NCBI GenBank assembly: GCA_001695595.3
Contig: MBPM02000002.1
Location: forward strand, 1,711,608 to 1,775,607
Reading direction: 5' to 3'
Origin: Plasmopara viticola
Taxonomy: Eukaryota > Oomycota > Peronosporomycetes > Peronosporales > Peronosporaceae
DNA: 64,000 bases
Position numbers and translations under genes: made by a program. How positions within the stretch are numbered: the stretch's first letter is position 1; every line of letters starts with the position of its first letter. Shown here piece after piece: positions 11,754 through 25,518 of the stretch. The notes beneath the pieces are model-generated. The model made no database searches and was not told the origin of the DNA. It was given only the letters and a program-made list of their open reading frames with translations.

Positions 11754-14700
11754 TCCCGAAGGACACCGCCGCGCCGTGCAAAAGTGGCGTGACTTGGATT
11801 GTATATGAAGTGAGTGGCTCATTTATGAATTAAAGTAAAGATTAAGGTCGATCGCTGTTCGTAATTAGCGTAATAGGGCAACGCTCAAATCCTACTCTGT
11901 GAGTTAATTCCTCGATTAAAAAATCTACTGGAGTCTTTTGTATATGCAACAACAAAAAGAACGATGCAGACGTCCATACTTGGAATTAGGTGAAAGCCTT
12001 GTTCACGCTATCTCGCCTGGAAGGTGCGATCGCGAAATGAGGGTAAATATCGATATATGTTTCCCATGTGAATAACCTAATATTTACATAACCGAGTGTC
12101 GCGAGCGCTTACATATTTTGCACTGCGCTAGTGACGTCAACTACATGACGTCACCAACTCTTGTACCTATAGTACGCATCTTTCGAGATGTAGCCCTGTT
12201 GTACCTTCGTAGTTTCTAGCCAACCTTTGAAACGCAATGGAAGGAAAAGTGTTGAATGCATAAGGCAATATTTACCGTGAGAAGCAACCCCGCGGCTCGA
12301 GCGGTACCATCGTGTCAGAATTAGCTTTGAATGTAAAGTGTCAAAAGCGACTGATAGAAAACAGGGTTATGTATGCTTTCGGTGTTACCTCTACCTGATG
12401 AACAAAATACCGCCATCCGTACTGGCAAATGGGATAGAGTCATCCTCAACGGTAATGCGCCGCTCTAAGTTGACAGTCAAACCACTCTTGTGCCAATTTT
12501 TTAAGCCATGTGACTCTGTTAGCGACAGCACTTACGATAGCGGTGCTTTGGTCTATTAGTATTAATTATCAAATTTACCGTCTTGTTACAGGTTTGAAAA
12601 TGCTCGTTCACCTTATCGATTATACACCTGTCAGCATCTAGAAAAGGTTTTGAAATACAAGTAATCTAAAGCCACTGTATATTGTCAGTTGTTTTGATCG
12701 CTCTTCGCAAAGGAGGCGCAGCGTGAGGTTTCCTTAAAAAGCAAGAGTTAGAGGCTTGTTTTTCATTTATAAAGGAGCTTAATGGGAGTTTCTCCTTTCT
12801 GATAGGCATCCCACAGTTCATACACTGATATGCACATGGAGAAGATGTCTGCAAAAAGATAAGGCCTCGCTGTGGTTACGGTAGCAAATAGTCGCTTAGC
12901 AAGAAATAAAGGCTATACCAAATTACGTGAGTTCTATATTAAATAAAGCAGTCATCTGACGCACACTTTGATTCTCTAGAGTTGGGGATTATAAACTATC
13001 AATCATTGAAAGGCTTTGCATCTTCCTGTGCGTTTCGTCAGTACAAGCTGCTTCTTTTGTCAGACTTAGTGAGCATTTCTTCACCTACGCGGGTAGTTTT
13101 TTTTTTTGGACCTCACAAGGCTTTCGAAATGGATTGTGTTGCCATCTCACATCGGTCGATCACACGGTTTGTACTACTCGAAAATATCACTGGCTTTTAT
13201 CTGCCTGAAATGTGGCTGCATTCGCAGCCTTTCTACTGATTAGGAGACAAAGCGAGTCACAGCCTTTATACTTTGCAGACTTATTGCTCAAGGATCTAGG
13301 CAGCACAGGATTCGAAAGTCCAGGCGGTAGCGTTCATTGTGAGGCTCACTTTAATGAGGCCAAGGTTTCCTTTAACGAAAACTAAAGCCTAAACCTACTC
13401 TTCTGAGCCAAGAAAATTTATAAAAGCTGCTTTAGCATCATTATCGCACAGGATCAAGTGTGTGGCGTTTGCACTCTCTTACCTGAGTTATGGGCTATAA
13501 GCTGGTCAGAATCACTTCATCAGAGTTTTTTTGTATTTTTGAAGCACATACAGAAGAATTTGAAAGCAATACTCGTTTCGGCAACCATCAATCTTATCTG
13601 CGTTTAAGCTTAGAGTCCGTGGAGTGAGGAATCTAACGGCCTTCATTGCTGTTGCACCACTTCCGCGAGAGGTCGAAATATGGGAAGTTCAGCCTCGTAC
13701 TCAACTCTTTTAAGCGCAAGGATTGTTAGTGAATACATGATTCAAATTTAATTTGATATTTAACAATAATACATCAATGAACAGAATTTATCTGCATAGT
13801 TAATGCAGAGAGAAATTTTCTCGGTCTACAAATCTATCCGTGGGCCTGCTGACTTAGGCCCAGTTCCAGTAATTTAAGGCGCTGCCGAGCAAAGCAACAT
13901 CTGCTGCTAGGAAAAGATGCACGGTCTGAGTTTGAATGAAAACGAAGTAAAAATTTGCCTCGCCTAGAGTTCAAGAAGGCTACACAGCAGAATCTGCGCC
14001 TTCATGCTCGTAGCCACTAGGAACAAATAAGGAATAAGTATGGTGTTTGGGAAGTGATAGAAACGTATCCTCAAAAGCTTGATAGCTTTCAAAGGCAACA
14101 TTATCTGATACTTGTGCTCGCAAACGTACAAGGTATCAAAATCAATTTGGCTTATGTTTGACTTTGGCGTGTTGAGAAACGTCACACGCCAAAAAATGAT
14201 TGCGTTCAACCTATAGAAAAATAACTAATGATTAAAGAGTGTGCAAGCTGAACAATTGTGTATTTCTTGGCATTCTTAAGCCGAATTAAGCATAAATATG
14301 TTGATTAATGTTTTTTGTCGGCATACTTGTCTTTGACGTGACCACGAACGACTTAGTCATGGCATGCCGTACATTGACTAGCACAAACCCTCGCTCGATT
14401 AATGTCAAGAGCCTAGATACCGTAAAATATGGCTTAAGTGAGTCATCATTCGAAATTGGTCATGTGAACGGGTCATTAAAAGAAAGCTCGAGTAGGTAGA
14501 CGCCCAAGATATACAGAAGAAATCAATGGTGCCAAGATTTCGTCAAAGGTAGATCTTTAGAACCTTTTCATGAAAAAGTATGTGCCGATGGTGGTATCGG
14601 CTGTCAAAGAGGAACTTTAGATATGAGTAGCATAGCAGCACCAACTGCGGATAACAGAGGCACGCCAGGTACAGTGGGTAGCATAGCTCCACAATTAAGT

Positions 14701-17700
14701 AGCACTAGCTGGTACCGTTACAACTCAAAATGATAACCGAGATGTAATCAAACGAAGCCCCTCGCTAAATTTCACGAACGATTCCGTGATCGAAAACAGA
14801 ATAGCCGGTAGCTAAACTACTTGTAGTTTTGCAAATGGTATGATTGGACTGGAGACACTTTCGAAAACACATCAGAGCTGCCAAACCTCGAAGAACACAA
14901 ATCTCCAGAGATTTTGACAGAGATTAAGTTTGGAAGATGGTGGTTTCCAGATATGGTTCCTTTTACACATTCATGAAAGAAGATGTCTCAATCAACCTTG
15001 TAGGTAAAGCAATTCTCGTCTGAGCTATAATATTCCAGACTTAGTACAAAAAGTAGGCTCAAAGTCTTTGTCCTCTAGTAGTGTGGCACTCCAGCCACAC
15101 TATACTTGATGAGGTCTTGCCTCGCAAACAGATCTAGAATAAAATATCGCTCAGCGCTATAACGTTCGAAAACTTTCACACCTGCATTTGTCAAGATCAT
15201 ATAGTGGTGACCCTAGTTTCTGTCACTTAGTGAACCGTGACAGTCTTGCATTAAAAGTTAATAGAGCATTGGCACATGGCTGATCAGCGATTGTGACCCC
15301 AAGACAAAGTCCACTGCATCCTTCTTGCACTAAAGAGCTTAAAGGAAGCGTTACCGTGTCCAATTAGATAGTTGAAAGTTAAGAAATGCTTTAACCGAAG
15401 CTTCGCTGACCGCCCTCTTTTAGCTGACATGATTCGCAACCAACTGCATAGATTGGAAGCAGTAAAGGTTTTTCTTGACTCAAAAACATTTCCATTACAA
15501 GCATTTTGACGCTCGCTTCCCTATACCGCGCAATATTGTATTCGATAGAAGCTTTGCACGACCCGCAAAGCTAGCTTTTGCAAATAGCTTGTCAAGACTA
15601 TTTTCTCGAGGTTCGTGTGAGCCCCGATGTCTTCGATTTTCTCTGACGCAAAGACACAGTTGTCAACACTAACATGATAATTATAGTTAGCATGAACTTA
15701 CAATCCTGTCATCGCTCATGATATTGCTGACAAAAAAGCTTCAGTGAGCCACACCGCTCTTGTAGCAGTGCTAGTTTCATTCTTATACTCCTATGCGGAA
15801 CGAGATGTCTTTAATAGACCTTTGGACACCACATCAAAATGCAGCTTCATTTGGTACAATGAGAAGTATCCAGATTGATTTGATATTAAAAAAGGAATAT
15901 TAGACATAAATTTAATTCTTTTAGGTGGCTTACTCTACTCTCCAATGTTAATTTCTTGTACGACGAGATATGTCTGCGATGATAGCGCTTGCGCATAATG
16001 TTGTTTTTGTTAAATTATGGCGAATGTCTCTGCCACCCAATATGGCATCATTGCTCAAAGTGCCAGTCCTTAAAGAATCTCAGATCGGATGTGAGCCTCC
16101 CTTATCGTTCAAATTCTCCCATCGGTGTGTGCAAATCAAGGAATTTGATGCGGTGAAAAAATTCATGCACATAGCAACCACAAGGTCGCGCTGAATCAAT
16201 CGCTTCTTGAACACAAGTTCTTTGGAACAAATTACATTAGGGGTAGCCAATAAGGCACTTGAACCAGATTGGCGTACTGCTTGGCGCCATAACCTGCTTA
16301 AATTATAATTTATTTTCAGGTCCTTTTCTATCTCGTTCATCCTGCTGACTAGAAATTGAAGAGATTATCGTAAAGCGAGTTGTCAATGAAGGCATCCCTG
16401 ACGAGTCCTACCTAACCAACATTGGTCGTCTCTAAGAGGGTTTCAGCAAACAAGTCGACTGCTCCTGAATTATCAATCTTAGACGCACAATGTGGTGTCG
16501 CTAAAGCAATAAGAAGACTAGCTGACGCAAAAATATCAAACGCGTGTACTTTACTGGGCCATGAGAGGTATTGTGCAGTCAAAACTCAACGATTTGAAGC
16601 TACTCCAGATCCTTGGTGTATTCGTGCACATACTACGTGTTTCGTCTTTAGCGATCGAATTTGAATTTGCTCTGTCGGGCGATAGGCCTGCGTATAATTT
16701 ATGATAGACATGTCTAGATGGTACCAAGTACCTTAATTATACTCACTCGTAAAGAGGGGTCGATGCAGATGACGCTTCAGCTGTTAATGAGCTGGTTTAT
16801 AGTCTGAGAGATGCGTTATGATCTGCAAGAAAATGGGGGTTTAAATCACGGTGCACAACGGCGCATGAATTGTATATCACATCTTAGATGAACCCTTAAC
16901 TGGTGAAAGCAAGTAAATGTTTCGTCGTAAACAGAAGTTGTTCATGGCATCCTTGGATTGCTAAAAGCCGAGCACGATCACTCAATCTTGCCACTCGGCC
17001 TGTGCTCACAGTAAAGCAGTGATCTGATGCGTCGTAAACGACACTGAACGATCGTTATTGACCAAGCATGGCCCGGACTGGAGCGCGAAACAGACCTTTT
17101 TCTTGCCAATTGCTTCGTTGTGTTGGCCTTTCAAAACCCATTCTTTTGGATTAGGTAGTTACATCATCACTACTTCACTAATTGCTCTGTAATTATGTAA
17201 TTTATAAACAAGGCTAAGCCAGGTCATGCTTTTAGAAAAGCACTCTTAAAAGAAACAGTCTGTCCACCGAAAATGTACCTATCTCAGCGTAATTTTATTC
17301 CGTGTGCACTCGAGCGCTGCTCACAAAAGGCGGTGTAGCTTTCCACACTCACTTTTTTTTACTCTGCAGTAGTAGAAGTTTAAACCCCAATAAATCAATC
17401 ACTTCCAAATTTGCTTCCTACGAATAAACACGTCACTAATGTACGTCTGCGCATGAGCCATGTGGGGTCTCAAAACTTGTTGCGTCAATAGACGATTTAA
17501 GGTTGCACGTCCATTCGAGAACCCTTCCTAGAATTAGACATACTGGAGACCACGGTTTTTTAATTGACGGTTCCCAGAACATACTGCTCAAATTCTGACC
17601 GCGGTCACTCCATCATATGAGGGACTGATAGCATTTGTCGACCAAGTCGAGTGCAACGGTCATTGTACATCCCCATCGGTGCTTTTACACACATTCTTTT

Positions 17701-17864
17701 CAGGACCGGATGGAAGCCGCATATTGCGCCACTTGCCATTTTAATTTCCGGCAGCAATGAGGGCGTTACGTGGAGGGATTTGCTCTCCCAATTCAGTCTA
17801 AATGCAACCTTTGCACATAAAAAAGCGACATTGACGTCATGATGATGCTTTTAGTATTAACTAT
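11754..17864. other. AT-rich gene-poor stretch
   Basis: I find no supportable gene. The longest open frames (65-86 codons) have no recognisable domain, signal peptide or paralogue in the window. The sequence is probably old decayed repeat or simple intergenic DNA, but I cannot show which. Confidence 0.55.
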
Positions 17865-17879
17865 TACAATCTCACGTAG

Positions 17880-18191
17880 ACTTCGGTAAAGGTTGGGGTG
17901 ACGCCCTCCTTCCAAGCGCGGGGGCTAAATGCTCGCGCACTTCGGGCAGGTGCTTTCGGGCATCTGCAGGTCTCTAACGAGTCTCACCCTTGACGCGACG
18001 GTCTCCAGCACCAGGGCGCCACCTGGGCTCTTACAATGTCAGAACTAAACAAAATAATGGAAGACCCTCACGACTGCACTGCCCGCCGAACGAGACCCGA
18101 CGTATGCGGACACCACTCTATGCCGTGGACTAGCCAGACTGAGCCTAGCACATGCATAACTTGGCAACGCGATAACGTAACACAATACAAT
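17880..18191 (+). mobile_element. Short LINE-derived element (copy E, about 312 bp)
   Basis: Same head (GGTAAAGGTTGGGGTGACG) and same end (CTATGCCGTGGACTAGCC ... GATAACGTAA plus TACAA tail) as the 1.16-kb copies, with the middle removed by two internal deletions. It is flanked by the 14-bp direct repeat ACAATCTCACGTAG at 17866-17879 and 18192-18205; one further T on the left also matches and may belong to the tail. It has no coding capacity. Confidence 0.87.
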
Positions 18192-18205
18192 ACAATCTCA
18201 CGTAG

Positions 18206-21200
18206 TATTTAATATCGTACACCGCTATCGTGTGTGGTCGTAAAGTCGAGTCTTGTGAGATTATATTCTTCCCGTACTGAAATCATTTATTCCGATGGAG
18301 ACTTTATAATAAAAAAAACTACTTTATACACTGAGTGCTGTTAAGTGTGCTCCAAGGACGCTATATTGACAGTAATGGTCTTTTCTTCAGGTTGCTTGAC
18401 TACTGTTTTGGCTATCCCGTCGGCCTTTCAAATCTTCCAACTTCAGCTATAAGCATCTAAGCAGAACATTCACTGGAATAGGCATATTTTGTCTTTAATA
18501 GTACCGGCATCTTTCTTCGCAAGAGCATATTATCGTGCGCTGTTGTCATTTATTGACTTGCCTACAATAAATTCAATCTATCTAGGGCAATACGCTCTGC
18601 GTTGTTCGATGATTACTGTGCACCGCAATCGTCTCTTTGCTAAGAGTGACAATACCAAATCAGCGATTTGTACTGTATTCGTGTCAACATCTTCAAGGGT
18701 AAAATAGCGGGGTCTACAAGGACCACCACCAACAATTTGCGCTCATCGGAGCTCCCTTTCAGTAAGTTTTACCCGCTATACTCTGACCAGTAGAAAGAGC
18801 CGCTAACTTGTTGGCATCGTGCAAACAATGGCACGCAAGACTTACAACGCTATCTTTTATGAAAAATGCTCAGTGCCTTCCGTGAGCATCGTCAGAGTTT
18901 TCGCCCTTGTGGTCTTGGCCAATATCTTGCAATGCTTCCGGCAATTTCTATTTACAAGGAGCATTGCACAGTGAACATTGATAGCTGCTCCACGTGCATC
19001 AGCACTTGATGGCTAGAGTAAAGAGTTTACACAAAATCAGTGTGTATCACACTTGATGGTAACATTGAAGATAAGCAATTACGTGCAAATTTTCAGTTGA
19101 AGTGGCATCTTTAAATTTTTGTAACGCTGAAGTGCCAGCTGACGCAAGTCTTTTCGCATGCGTACCACGTGTGATCACGCTTCCTCACAAGCCACAAGTA
19201 TAAAAGCGCATCGCCCATATTCAAAAAGTTAAAGCTTCTAGCAGGGATGCTAGGAATCTCTTCCAGAGATTTTAGAAATATCGTATGTACAGGTGGACTG
19301 CACACGTGTGCGGGCTAGACGTTAATTCGCTGTGTACACCTAATAGGCCTTTGCCAATGCTCAAGAAGCGAAGGAGCTGTTTTTATGAGGCTTGGTGGCT
19401 CGAGTCTCCAGACCTTTGGAAAATGACTGATAGTTCATATATTGAACCTTTAAAGGTCGTATCCAAGCGGCTTGGCCTATTAAGTTTACACTTTCGAACG
19501 CACCTAGTGTTTTGTGAAGGTTTACTAAAGCCTTGTAATGAAGCGGGTTACTTAATTACGAGAGCGTGGGTGCCCTATGCATTTAGTATGATCCGATGAG
19601 TACTAGGTCGCAAGTCAAGCGAGTTGCTCGCTCAGCGTTGTGACTATGCGCTCGAGTCTCAACTGCCGCTCGGACAGAGATTGTACATCTCGGAGAAGCG
19701 GCACCCTGTACGTGTATTTGCTAAGATAGTCAAGCCGACTTTTAATTTGTACCTACCAGACCCCACTTGCGAGTGATATCAAGCGAAGAGCACGCAGTGC
19801 GTCGCACGATGCTAGAAGTCATCTTTTTCCTCTTTTCTCAATCGAGCGGGCCAAAATCACTATCTCATGGAAGGTTTTTTCGTGCGGTGAGATCGCCAGA
19901 GTCAAATTCGGTACAGTGTGAGTTGGAGGAAATGTCCTCACGTCAACTTTAAGGCCCCACTTCAGCATGATAGTCTTGACGCCTTATACAATTTTAATTG
20001 TCGGGAATAGTAGCTTGGTCAAGACATTGCTTCCCACTGCTAGAGTTAAAAGTGCTGTGATCAAAAACATGCTTATCTTAAAAGATTGGGCAGCCGTTGC
20101 TCACCGAATTTTCGTGAGCCATAAAGTCCAAGAAAACAAACCATCGGCAGTCGAAGACGAACTTACAGCCAATCAAACCCATACCAAAAGTTCCACTCTA
20201 CCTGCACATCGACTTCGCTGCTGATTTTCCGATGCGCAAAGCTTGTATTTACTGCTTGTCATCCTCAGACGCCTTATTAGGCATGATTTCTATCGATACG
20301 GCTTGGTGCTGGCATCAAGTCACCAATCATTTCAGCCTTGAGTTGAGCACAGACGTCTGATTAGGATGACTGCTGTAGAGCTAACAGCCTGATCATTTTA
20401 GAAACGCGTGCCCCAAGCTTGGCTTTCAGAAAAAGTGGATTGGGCATACATAATACCCGACGTAGCCTCTTAGGCGATTGCAGTCAGCTTATCTAGTAAG
20501 AACGTTTGCTTACCCGTAGAATTAGTGCAAGCGAAATTTATGCTGTTGTGACTACACCTCTTGCTCTATCATCTACTACTTATAAGCCTTAGCTCATCAT
20601 GCACAAGCGCTAGATCGGATAATGATCACGGAAAGTGCGTGAAATGTGCATTGAGTACAATAGCTGCTCGCTAGCACCCGATTTGCAAAGCACAGGCTTA
20701 AGATTTTGCTTATGCTAGGCATCATCCAAAAACCTCAATGCTCGTTTAATATGGTGGTGCGAGCCGCCAGTTTGCGAGCAGAGCTCAAATTTCGTTAGGA
20801 AATACACCTGACCTCTTTAAGGGTGGCAGGTTGTAGTCGACCACGATGATTGTGCTCTGTTTACGTAAATAGAAATTTCCGATGTGAGTGGCGCAAGAGT
20901 GTGCTACGAGCAACCATAACATCATTCGATGGCAGAGCATTGTTTCGCTAGAATGCCAAATGGAAAATTGAATACCTTGATCTTGGCTTATGTTGAAAGA
21001 ACGTAGTTTTTCTTCCTTAGTGTACTAGGTGTAGACGACGAGCGAGTCAGCTTATCTAGAGTCTGTGCTTCGGAATGACCATTAATACGTATTCAGTTCG
21101 TTGTGAGGGACTCCTAAGAGTAGAGTAAGTCTTATTGGTGATGTCGGATAGCACTCAAGGAGTCTAAAAAGGGTTTAAAGAAATTTGCAGATCCAGCTTG

Positions 21201-23511
21201 TGCCATGATATTGACTTATGTGTAGCACAGGTCTTGTGCGGCTTGAACATAATAAAAGGTAATCGAAAATAGAACAAGATCTTATCATTAATGCTCTTTG
21301 CATGTTAGCAAAAACATATTATGTTTTAGAGTAACTACACAAGTTATCTTCGATGTTCATACTTATACTAACTTTTGGGGGCACGCAAACGGCGATCTGC
21401 AAGTCGTCTTGATCCTAAGTGTAAGCCAACGGTTAGAGATCTGGATTCACGCTTTTGTAAATCGATTACCATGACAGCCTTAATTTTAGAAGCTTATTTC
21501 GTCACTAACAGCATGTGTTAAGTACAGTCATCTACGAGCTGTTTCACTTGCTTCTTCATGCGCAGCGGTTGGAGTGGCAATGATATCCTTTGGCTTTGAA
21601 GTGCCAAGCGCAATGCCTAACACTCCGGAGTAAATAAAGATCGTTTACGATTTATATACTCTTTCCCGGTCGCCTAACATCCAGCACGTCGGATGTGCAA
21701 GCGCGACCTGTGCCATAGCTTTCAGAGATTTTTGAGCTAAATTTTGCTGACATTATGATTTCTTCTCCCTCCTGTTTGATATACATTCTACAACATCATT
21801 TAAGAAGGTGACTTTGTTTATGTGCATCATGGATTGCTTTCTATCAGCTCGCCGCTATAGAGCTCTGTCTTTATAATGATGCCGAAAAATCTACTTATTT
21901 CACGAGCTGGAAAGCCTTATCAAGCAAACTTTCTCAATGCTCGGAGTCCTGTTCTCATCTCATCCTAGCTGTTTATAGGACGTAGCCAAAGTATATGTTT
22001 TAAATGAAAAAGAATGTGGTAGTGTTGCAAGCGTCTTCACATCTTTAAATGGTTAAGGGTCAAACAATTCTTTGTTGAGGTGCCTTTGGAGCTTTTTTTA
22101 CACCTCAAGTGCACGAAAGCAAACGTGTCTGAGCCCCATTCCCGTAATGATGGAGTGAGAATTTTCTGAAATGTTTCTTTGCAGAGTGGATCTTTGGTGC
22201 TCGGCTTTATCATTCGCAACTCAAGGCGCAGGCACAACTTTGATTACAGATATATTCTTCGATGTGGGCGCACAAGCCATTTTTGGTGTGGTGGCACCCT
22301 TAGGGTCTGCAGCAGCTATTTTGGCAATTGGCTTGGCCATCGCTAAATGGCCAAGCTGACTGACAACCTTCTTTAAAGTTTCTCATCATAACCTAGCGAA
22401 GGTTTCGCATAAAAAAGAAGATTGATTTATAAAACTCTGGCCCAAGTCTATAAGGGACGATGCCACGAGTCATTATGTAAATCAAGGTTTATACGTATAA
22501 AGGAAGCTAGAATTTTACAATCGTGTGCAAGGTGGTGTGTCACACATGTAAAATCTATACAGATAAATTCTTGAGTGGGGTTTACTGTGTAAGCGAATTA
22601 TTTACAATACTTAGATGGTATATTAGAAGGTCGTAATTTTACCTTAGCTTTGGAAGGCTTAGCGTCGCAAAGTTAATCGCTACGCTCTCGTGATAAGTAC
22701 ATTACCTTACTTCAAAAAGTTACGGCTCGGCTCACTGAGAAACACAGCGATGGGCCTGTCTCTGCAAATTACTGCACGACCTTCAGGTGCTGCTGTAAAG
22801 CAAATGTTTGTGTAAATTGTGTGTGGCTGTATCACGGACAGCATCAGTCACAATGATGACATCAAGAGGTCGCAACAATCGCACTCGAGTTAATACGGAC
22901 AAAGAGCTAACGACTTATGAAATTTTAAAGATGGCAGATAGCGTATCCTTCATTAGGATTTATATATCAGCCCATTAAAGATGGAATATGAGCTTATGAC
23001 ATTGCAACTTTTGCTTCAACAATGGATTGTTCATGTACCACACCGCTGAATAGTAAAAAACAAAGAGTTATTGAGTTGAGATAGACGTAGAGGCTACACA
23101 TAACCAAACCCGAGCTTGAGATCTGCGTAGAAATATGCTCGACTACCCGAGTCGTTGCAATGTGCACAATGTCTAAGGAATTTCAAGTGGCTTGTTTACT
23201 TGATTCTTAGCATTTACTTCCGGAAATACAGGATAAAAATATAAGCTTAAATGTATAAAGAACAATTCGACATACCAAATCTTGTTTGAGGTAGCACATA
23301 AGCGTCCTTATACAATCTGCCCATCCAAAGCCGTATTTTGTCACCATCTGCGACGACCCTGCACAGTTCGTAATGTGCTCTGGCTTGAAGGATAGGTGTT
23401 TATAGCTTTGAAAAGAAAGGCATTAAGCGTACGGCACCTGATACATTTTGGCTTTTACTGGGCGTAGCAAGGAAACCCGACATTTGCTTAGAGCGTGCAT
23501 CAATCTTAAGA
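18206..23511. other. AT-rich gene-poor stretch
   Basis: No gene can be supported. A frame at 19285-19599 (104 codons) and another at 22171-22359, which has a hydrophobic second half, were considered and left out because neither shows a domain, introns or a homologue in the window. Confidence 0.5.
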
Positions 23512-25341
23512 ATGAAATTTGCACATATTGGCGCTTTCGCTGCAACGGTAGCATCGTTGTCGGCTACTTCTTATGGCTACTCGTTTTCTGACACACAGAC
23601 GACTGAGTCTAAGGAGAGAAAAACAGATTTGACGAAAAACACAGAGAATCGCATTTACGGTGGCGAAGCGGCCAATATCGGGAATTACCCGTTTCTCGCT
23701 AGCTTGCGCGATGCCTTCTTTGACCAGACGTTTTGTGCCGGCACGCTCATCCATCCTCAGTACATCCTGACGGCTGGTCACTGTATTCGAAAGGACTTTG
23801 ACATTGTCGCCACGTTTGGTACCAACGAAAGCACGGGTGATAGCTCCGGGAAGGCGTTCTCGGTCCCCGTCATTAAGGGTTTTCAACACCCAATGTACAG
23901 GAAGAAAGAGCATCTGTACGACGTGGGTTTACTCAAGTTAGAGAGACGTATTAACCACCCCAAGGCAAAGTTGTGCGCCAGGGATGGATCTGACGACGCG
24001 GTCGGTACGTTTGGTACTGCTCTCGGGTGGGGCAAGACTGAAGATAGCGGGGAATCGGGTAGTCCTTACTTAAAGGAGCTGAGGCTCCCGATCATTTCCA
24101 ACGCCGAGTGTGGAAAGTTCGAGAAATACGTTGGCCGTGTGACGGAAGGCATGCTATGTGCTGGAACCGGTAATGGCAAGGACACGTGTAACGGTGACTC
24201 GGGTGGTCCGCTCATCGTCGACGGCAACATTCTCGTTGGCTGCGTGAGCTGGGGAAGCACATGCGGTCAGCAGCCCGGTATTTTTACTCGTATCACGTAC
24301 GTGATGGACTATATCGAGGACATATTGGCTGGTGGCGACGGCAGCAAGTTCGATGTCGGGTCGTCGAAGTCCGAATCTACGTCGGGTTCGATAGCACAAT
24401 ATTCCGGTCTGGACGATGATACTCAAGAGACCGCATATGATTCGGGGTCGGGCGATATGGACCTATCTTGGTTATTCGAGGGCAGTAACAGTGGCAACGA
24501 ACAAGAGAACTGGGCTTGGCTAATGAACATGTTAAAGAGTCTCTCGGCCAGTGGTAGCACTGACCAATTTTCGGACTTTATCGACAGTAGCGACGACACT
24601 GACTTTGCCGGAAAAAGCGACGACACAGTCCAGACTAAGGATGATTTGGCGTTCTTTAATGATAATTCTGCACCAGCGCTGAAGGATACGGATGATCTTG
24701 CCAGTAAGGGTAATAACATGGTTTATGAGGATTCCAGTCTTGCCGGTCAATCTGCTGATGTGAAGACTGATGGAACTCCTGCTGCGGGCAATACCGTTCA
24801 CGACCTCGACTGGCTGTTTGCTGACGAATCGGGCAGCGACAATAAGGTCACCCTTGGGGTCAAGGGTGGCAATAATATCGAAAACAATGAGCCTTCCAAG
24901 GCGAGAAAGGCATTTCAGGTTTTGGCACAGACAGCGAACGTTCCTCGTGACCCGGCGTCGGACATGGGTTCTTCATCCCTACAGATCGATCCTCTCGGGG
25001 CCAAGGGTGGCAATGATATCGAAAACATTGAGCCTTCAAAGGCGAGAAAGGCATTCCAGGTTTTGGCACAGACAGCGAACGTACCTCGTGACCCGACGTC
25101 GGACATGGGTTCTTCATCCCTACAGATCGATCCTCTCGGGGCCAAGGGTGGCAATGATATCGAAAACGATGAGCCTTCCAAGGCGAGAAAGGCATTCCAG
25201 GTTTTGGCACAGACAGCGAACGTCCCTCGTGACCCGATGTCGGACGCGGGTTCTTTAGCCAACCAAATAGATACTTTTGGGGTTAAGGGTGGCAATGATA
25301 TCGAGGATGGTGAGTCTTCCAAAGCGACGAAGATATATTGA
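23512..25341 (+). CDS. Secreted trypsin-like protease with Ser/Asp-rich repeat tail
   Basis: A 609-residue protein with a signal peptide (about 1-22), a short propeptide ending at R47, and an S1A protease domain from IYGG (48-51) to about 272. The triad is His90, Asp137 and Ser230, and Asp224 at the trypsin 189 position predicts cleavage after Arg or Lys. Residues 273-448 are Ser/Asp/Gly-rich and contain two similar D-L-x-W-L-F motifs (around 320 and 430). Residues 449-609 are three 47-residue tandem repeats plus the start of a fourth (SKARKAFQVLAQ core). The YSFSDTQ segment after the signal peptide matches YAFSDTQ in the protease at 39320, marking these two as close relatives. The stop lies inside the fourth repeat, and repeat-like sequence continues in frame beyond it, so the tail was once longer. 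No intron is needed. The substrate is unknown. Confidence 0.93.
   Translation: MKFAHIGAFAATVASLSATSYGYSFSDTQTTESKERKTDLTKNTENRIYGGEAANIGNYPFLASLRDAFFDQTFCAGTLIHPQYILTAGHCIRKDFDIVATFGTNESTGDSSGKAFSVPVIKGFQHPMYRKKEHLYDVGLLKLERRINHPKAKLCARDGSDDAVGTFGTALGWGKTEDSGESGSPYLKELRLPIISNAECGKFEKYVGRVTEGMLCAGTGNGKDTCNGDSGGPLIVDGNILVGCVSWGSTCGQQPGIFTRITYVMDYIEDILAGGDGSKFDVGSSKSESTSGSIAQYSGLDDDTQETAYDSGSGDMDLSWLFEGSNSGNEQENWAWLMNMLKSLSASGSTDQFSDFIDSSDDTDFAGKSDDTVQTKDDLAFFNDNSAPALKDTDDLASKGNNMVYEDSSLAGQSADVKTDGTPAAGNTVHDLDWLFADESGSDNKVTLGVKGGNNIENNEPSKARKAFQVLAQTANVPRDPASDMGSSSLQIDPLGAKGGNDIENIEPSKARKAFQVLAQTANVPRDPTSDMGSSSLQIDPLGAKGGNDIENDEPSKARKAFQVLAQTANVPRDPMSDAGSLANQIDTFGVKGGNDIEDGESSKATKIY
24856..25341 (+). 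repeat. 141-bp coding tandem repeats, 3.4 copies
   Basis: Units begin at 24856, 24997, 25138 and 25279, exactly 141 bp (47 codons) apart. The first three are nearly identical; the third diverges in its last ten residues, and the fourth is diverged and broken by TGA at 25339-25341. The period is a multiple of three, so copy-number changes keep the frame. Confidence 0.95.
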
Positions 25342-25518
25342 ATATTGAGTTCTGCAACGAATGCACCTCGTGATTCTACGCTGAACATGGACTTTCGGGT
25401 CCAACAAGTGGACACGGTTGAACACATCTTGGCCATTGAGCGAAACATTGAACTTGCTTTGTTGCCTGGAACGCTTACATATTTTGCTTTTGCTAAAAAA
25501 ATAGAAGGATGCCTTTGA
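25342..25518 (+). pseudogene. In-frame remnant of the protease tail after the stop
   Basis: Directly after the TGA at 25339-25341 the same frame stays open for 58 codons up to TGA at 25516-25518. Its first half lines up residue by residue with the 47-residue repeat (A-T-N-A-P-R-D against T-A-N-V-P-R-D). The stop codon stands at the position that is Gln in the other repeats. I infer that the original protein was about 60 residues longer; readthrough is possible but not shown. Confidence 0.6.

Noticed and set aside
24860..25448. Minus-strand and shifted frames over the 141-bp repeats
   Set aside because: They are open only because the repeat unit lacks stops in those frames; the plus-strand protease frame explains the region.
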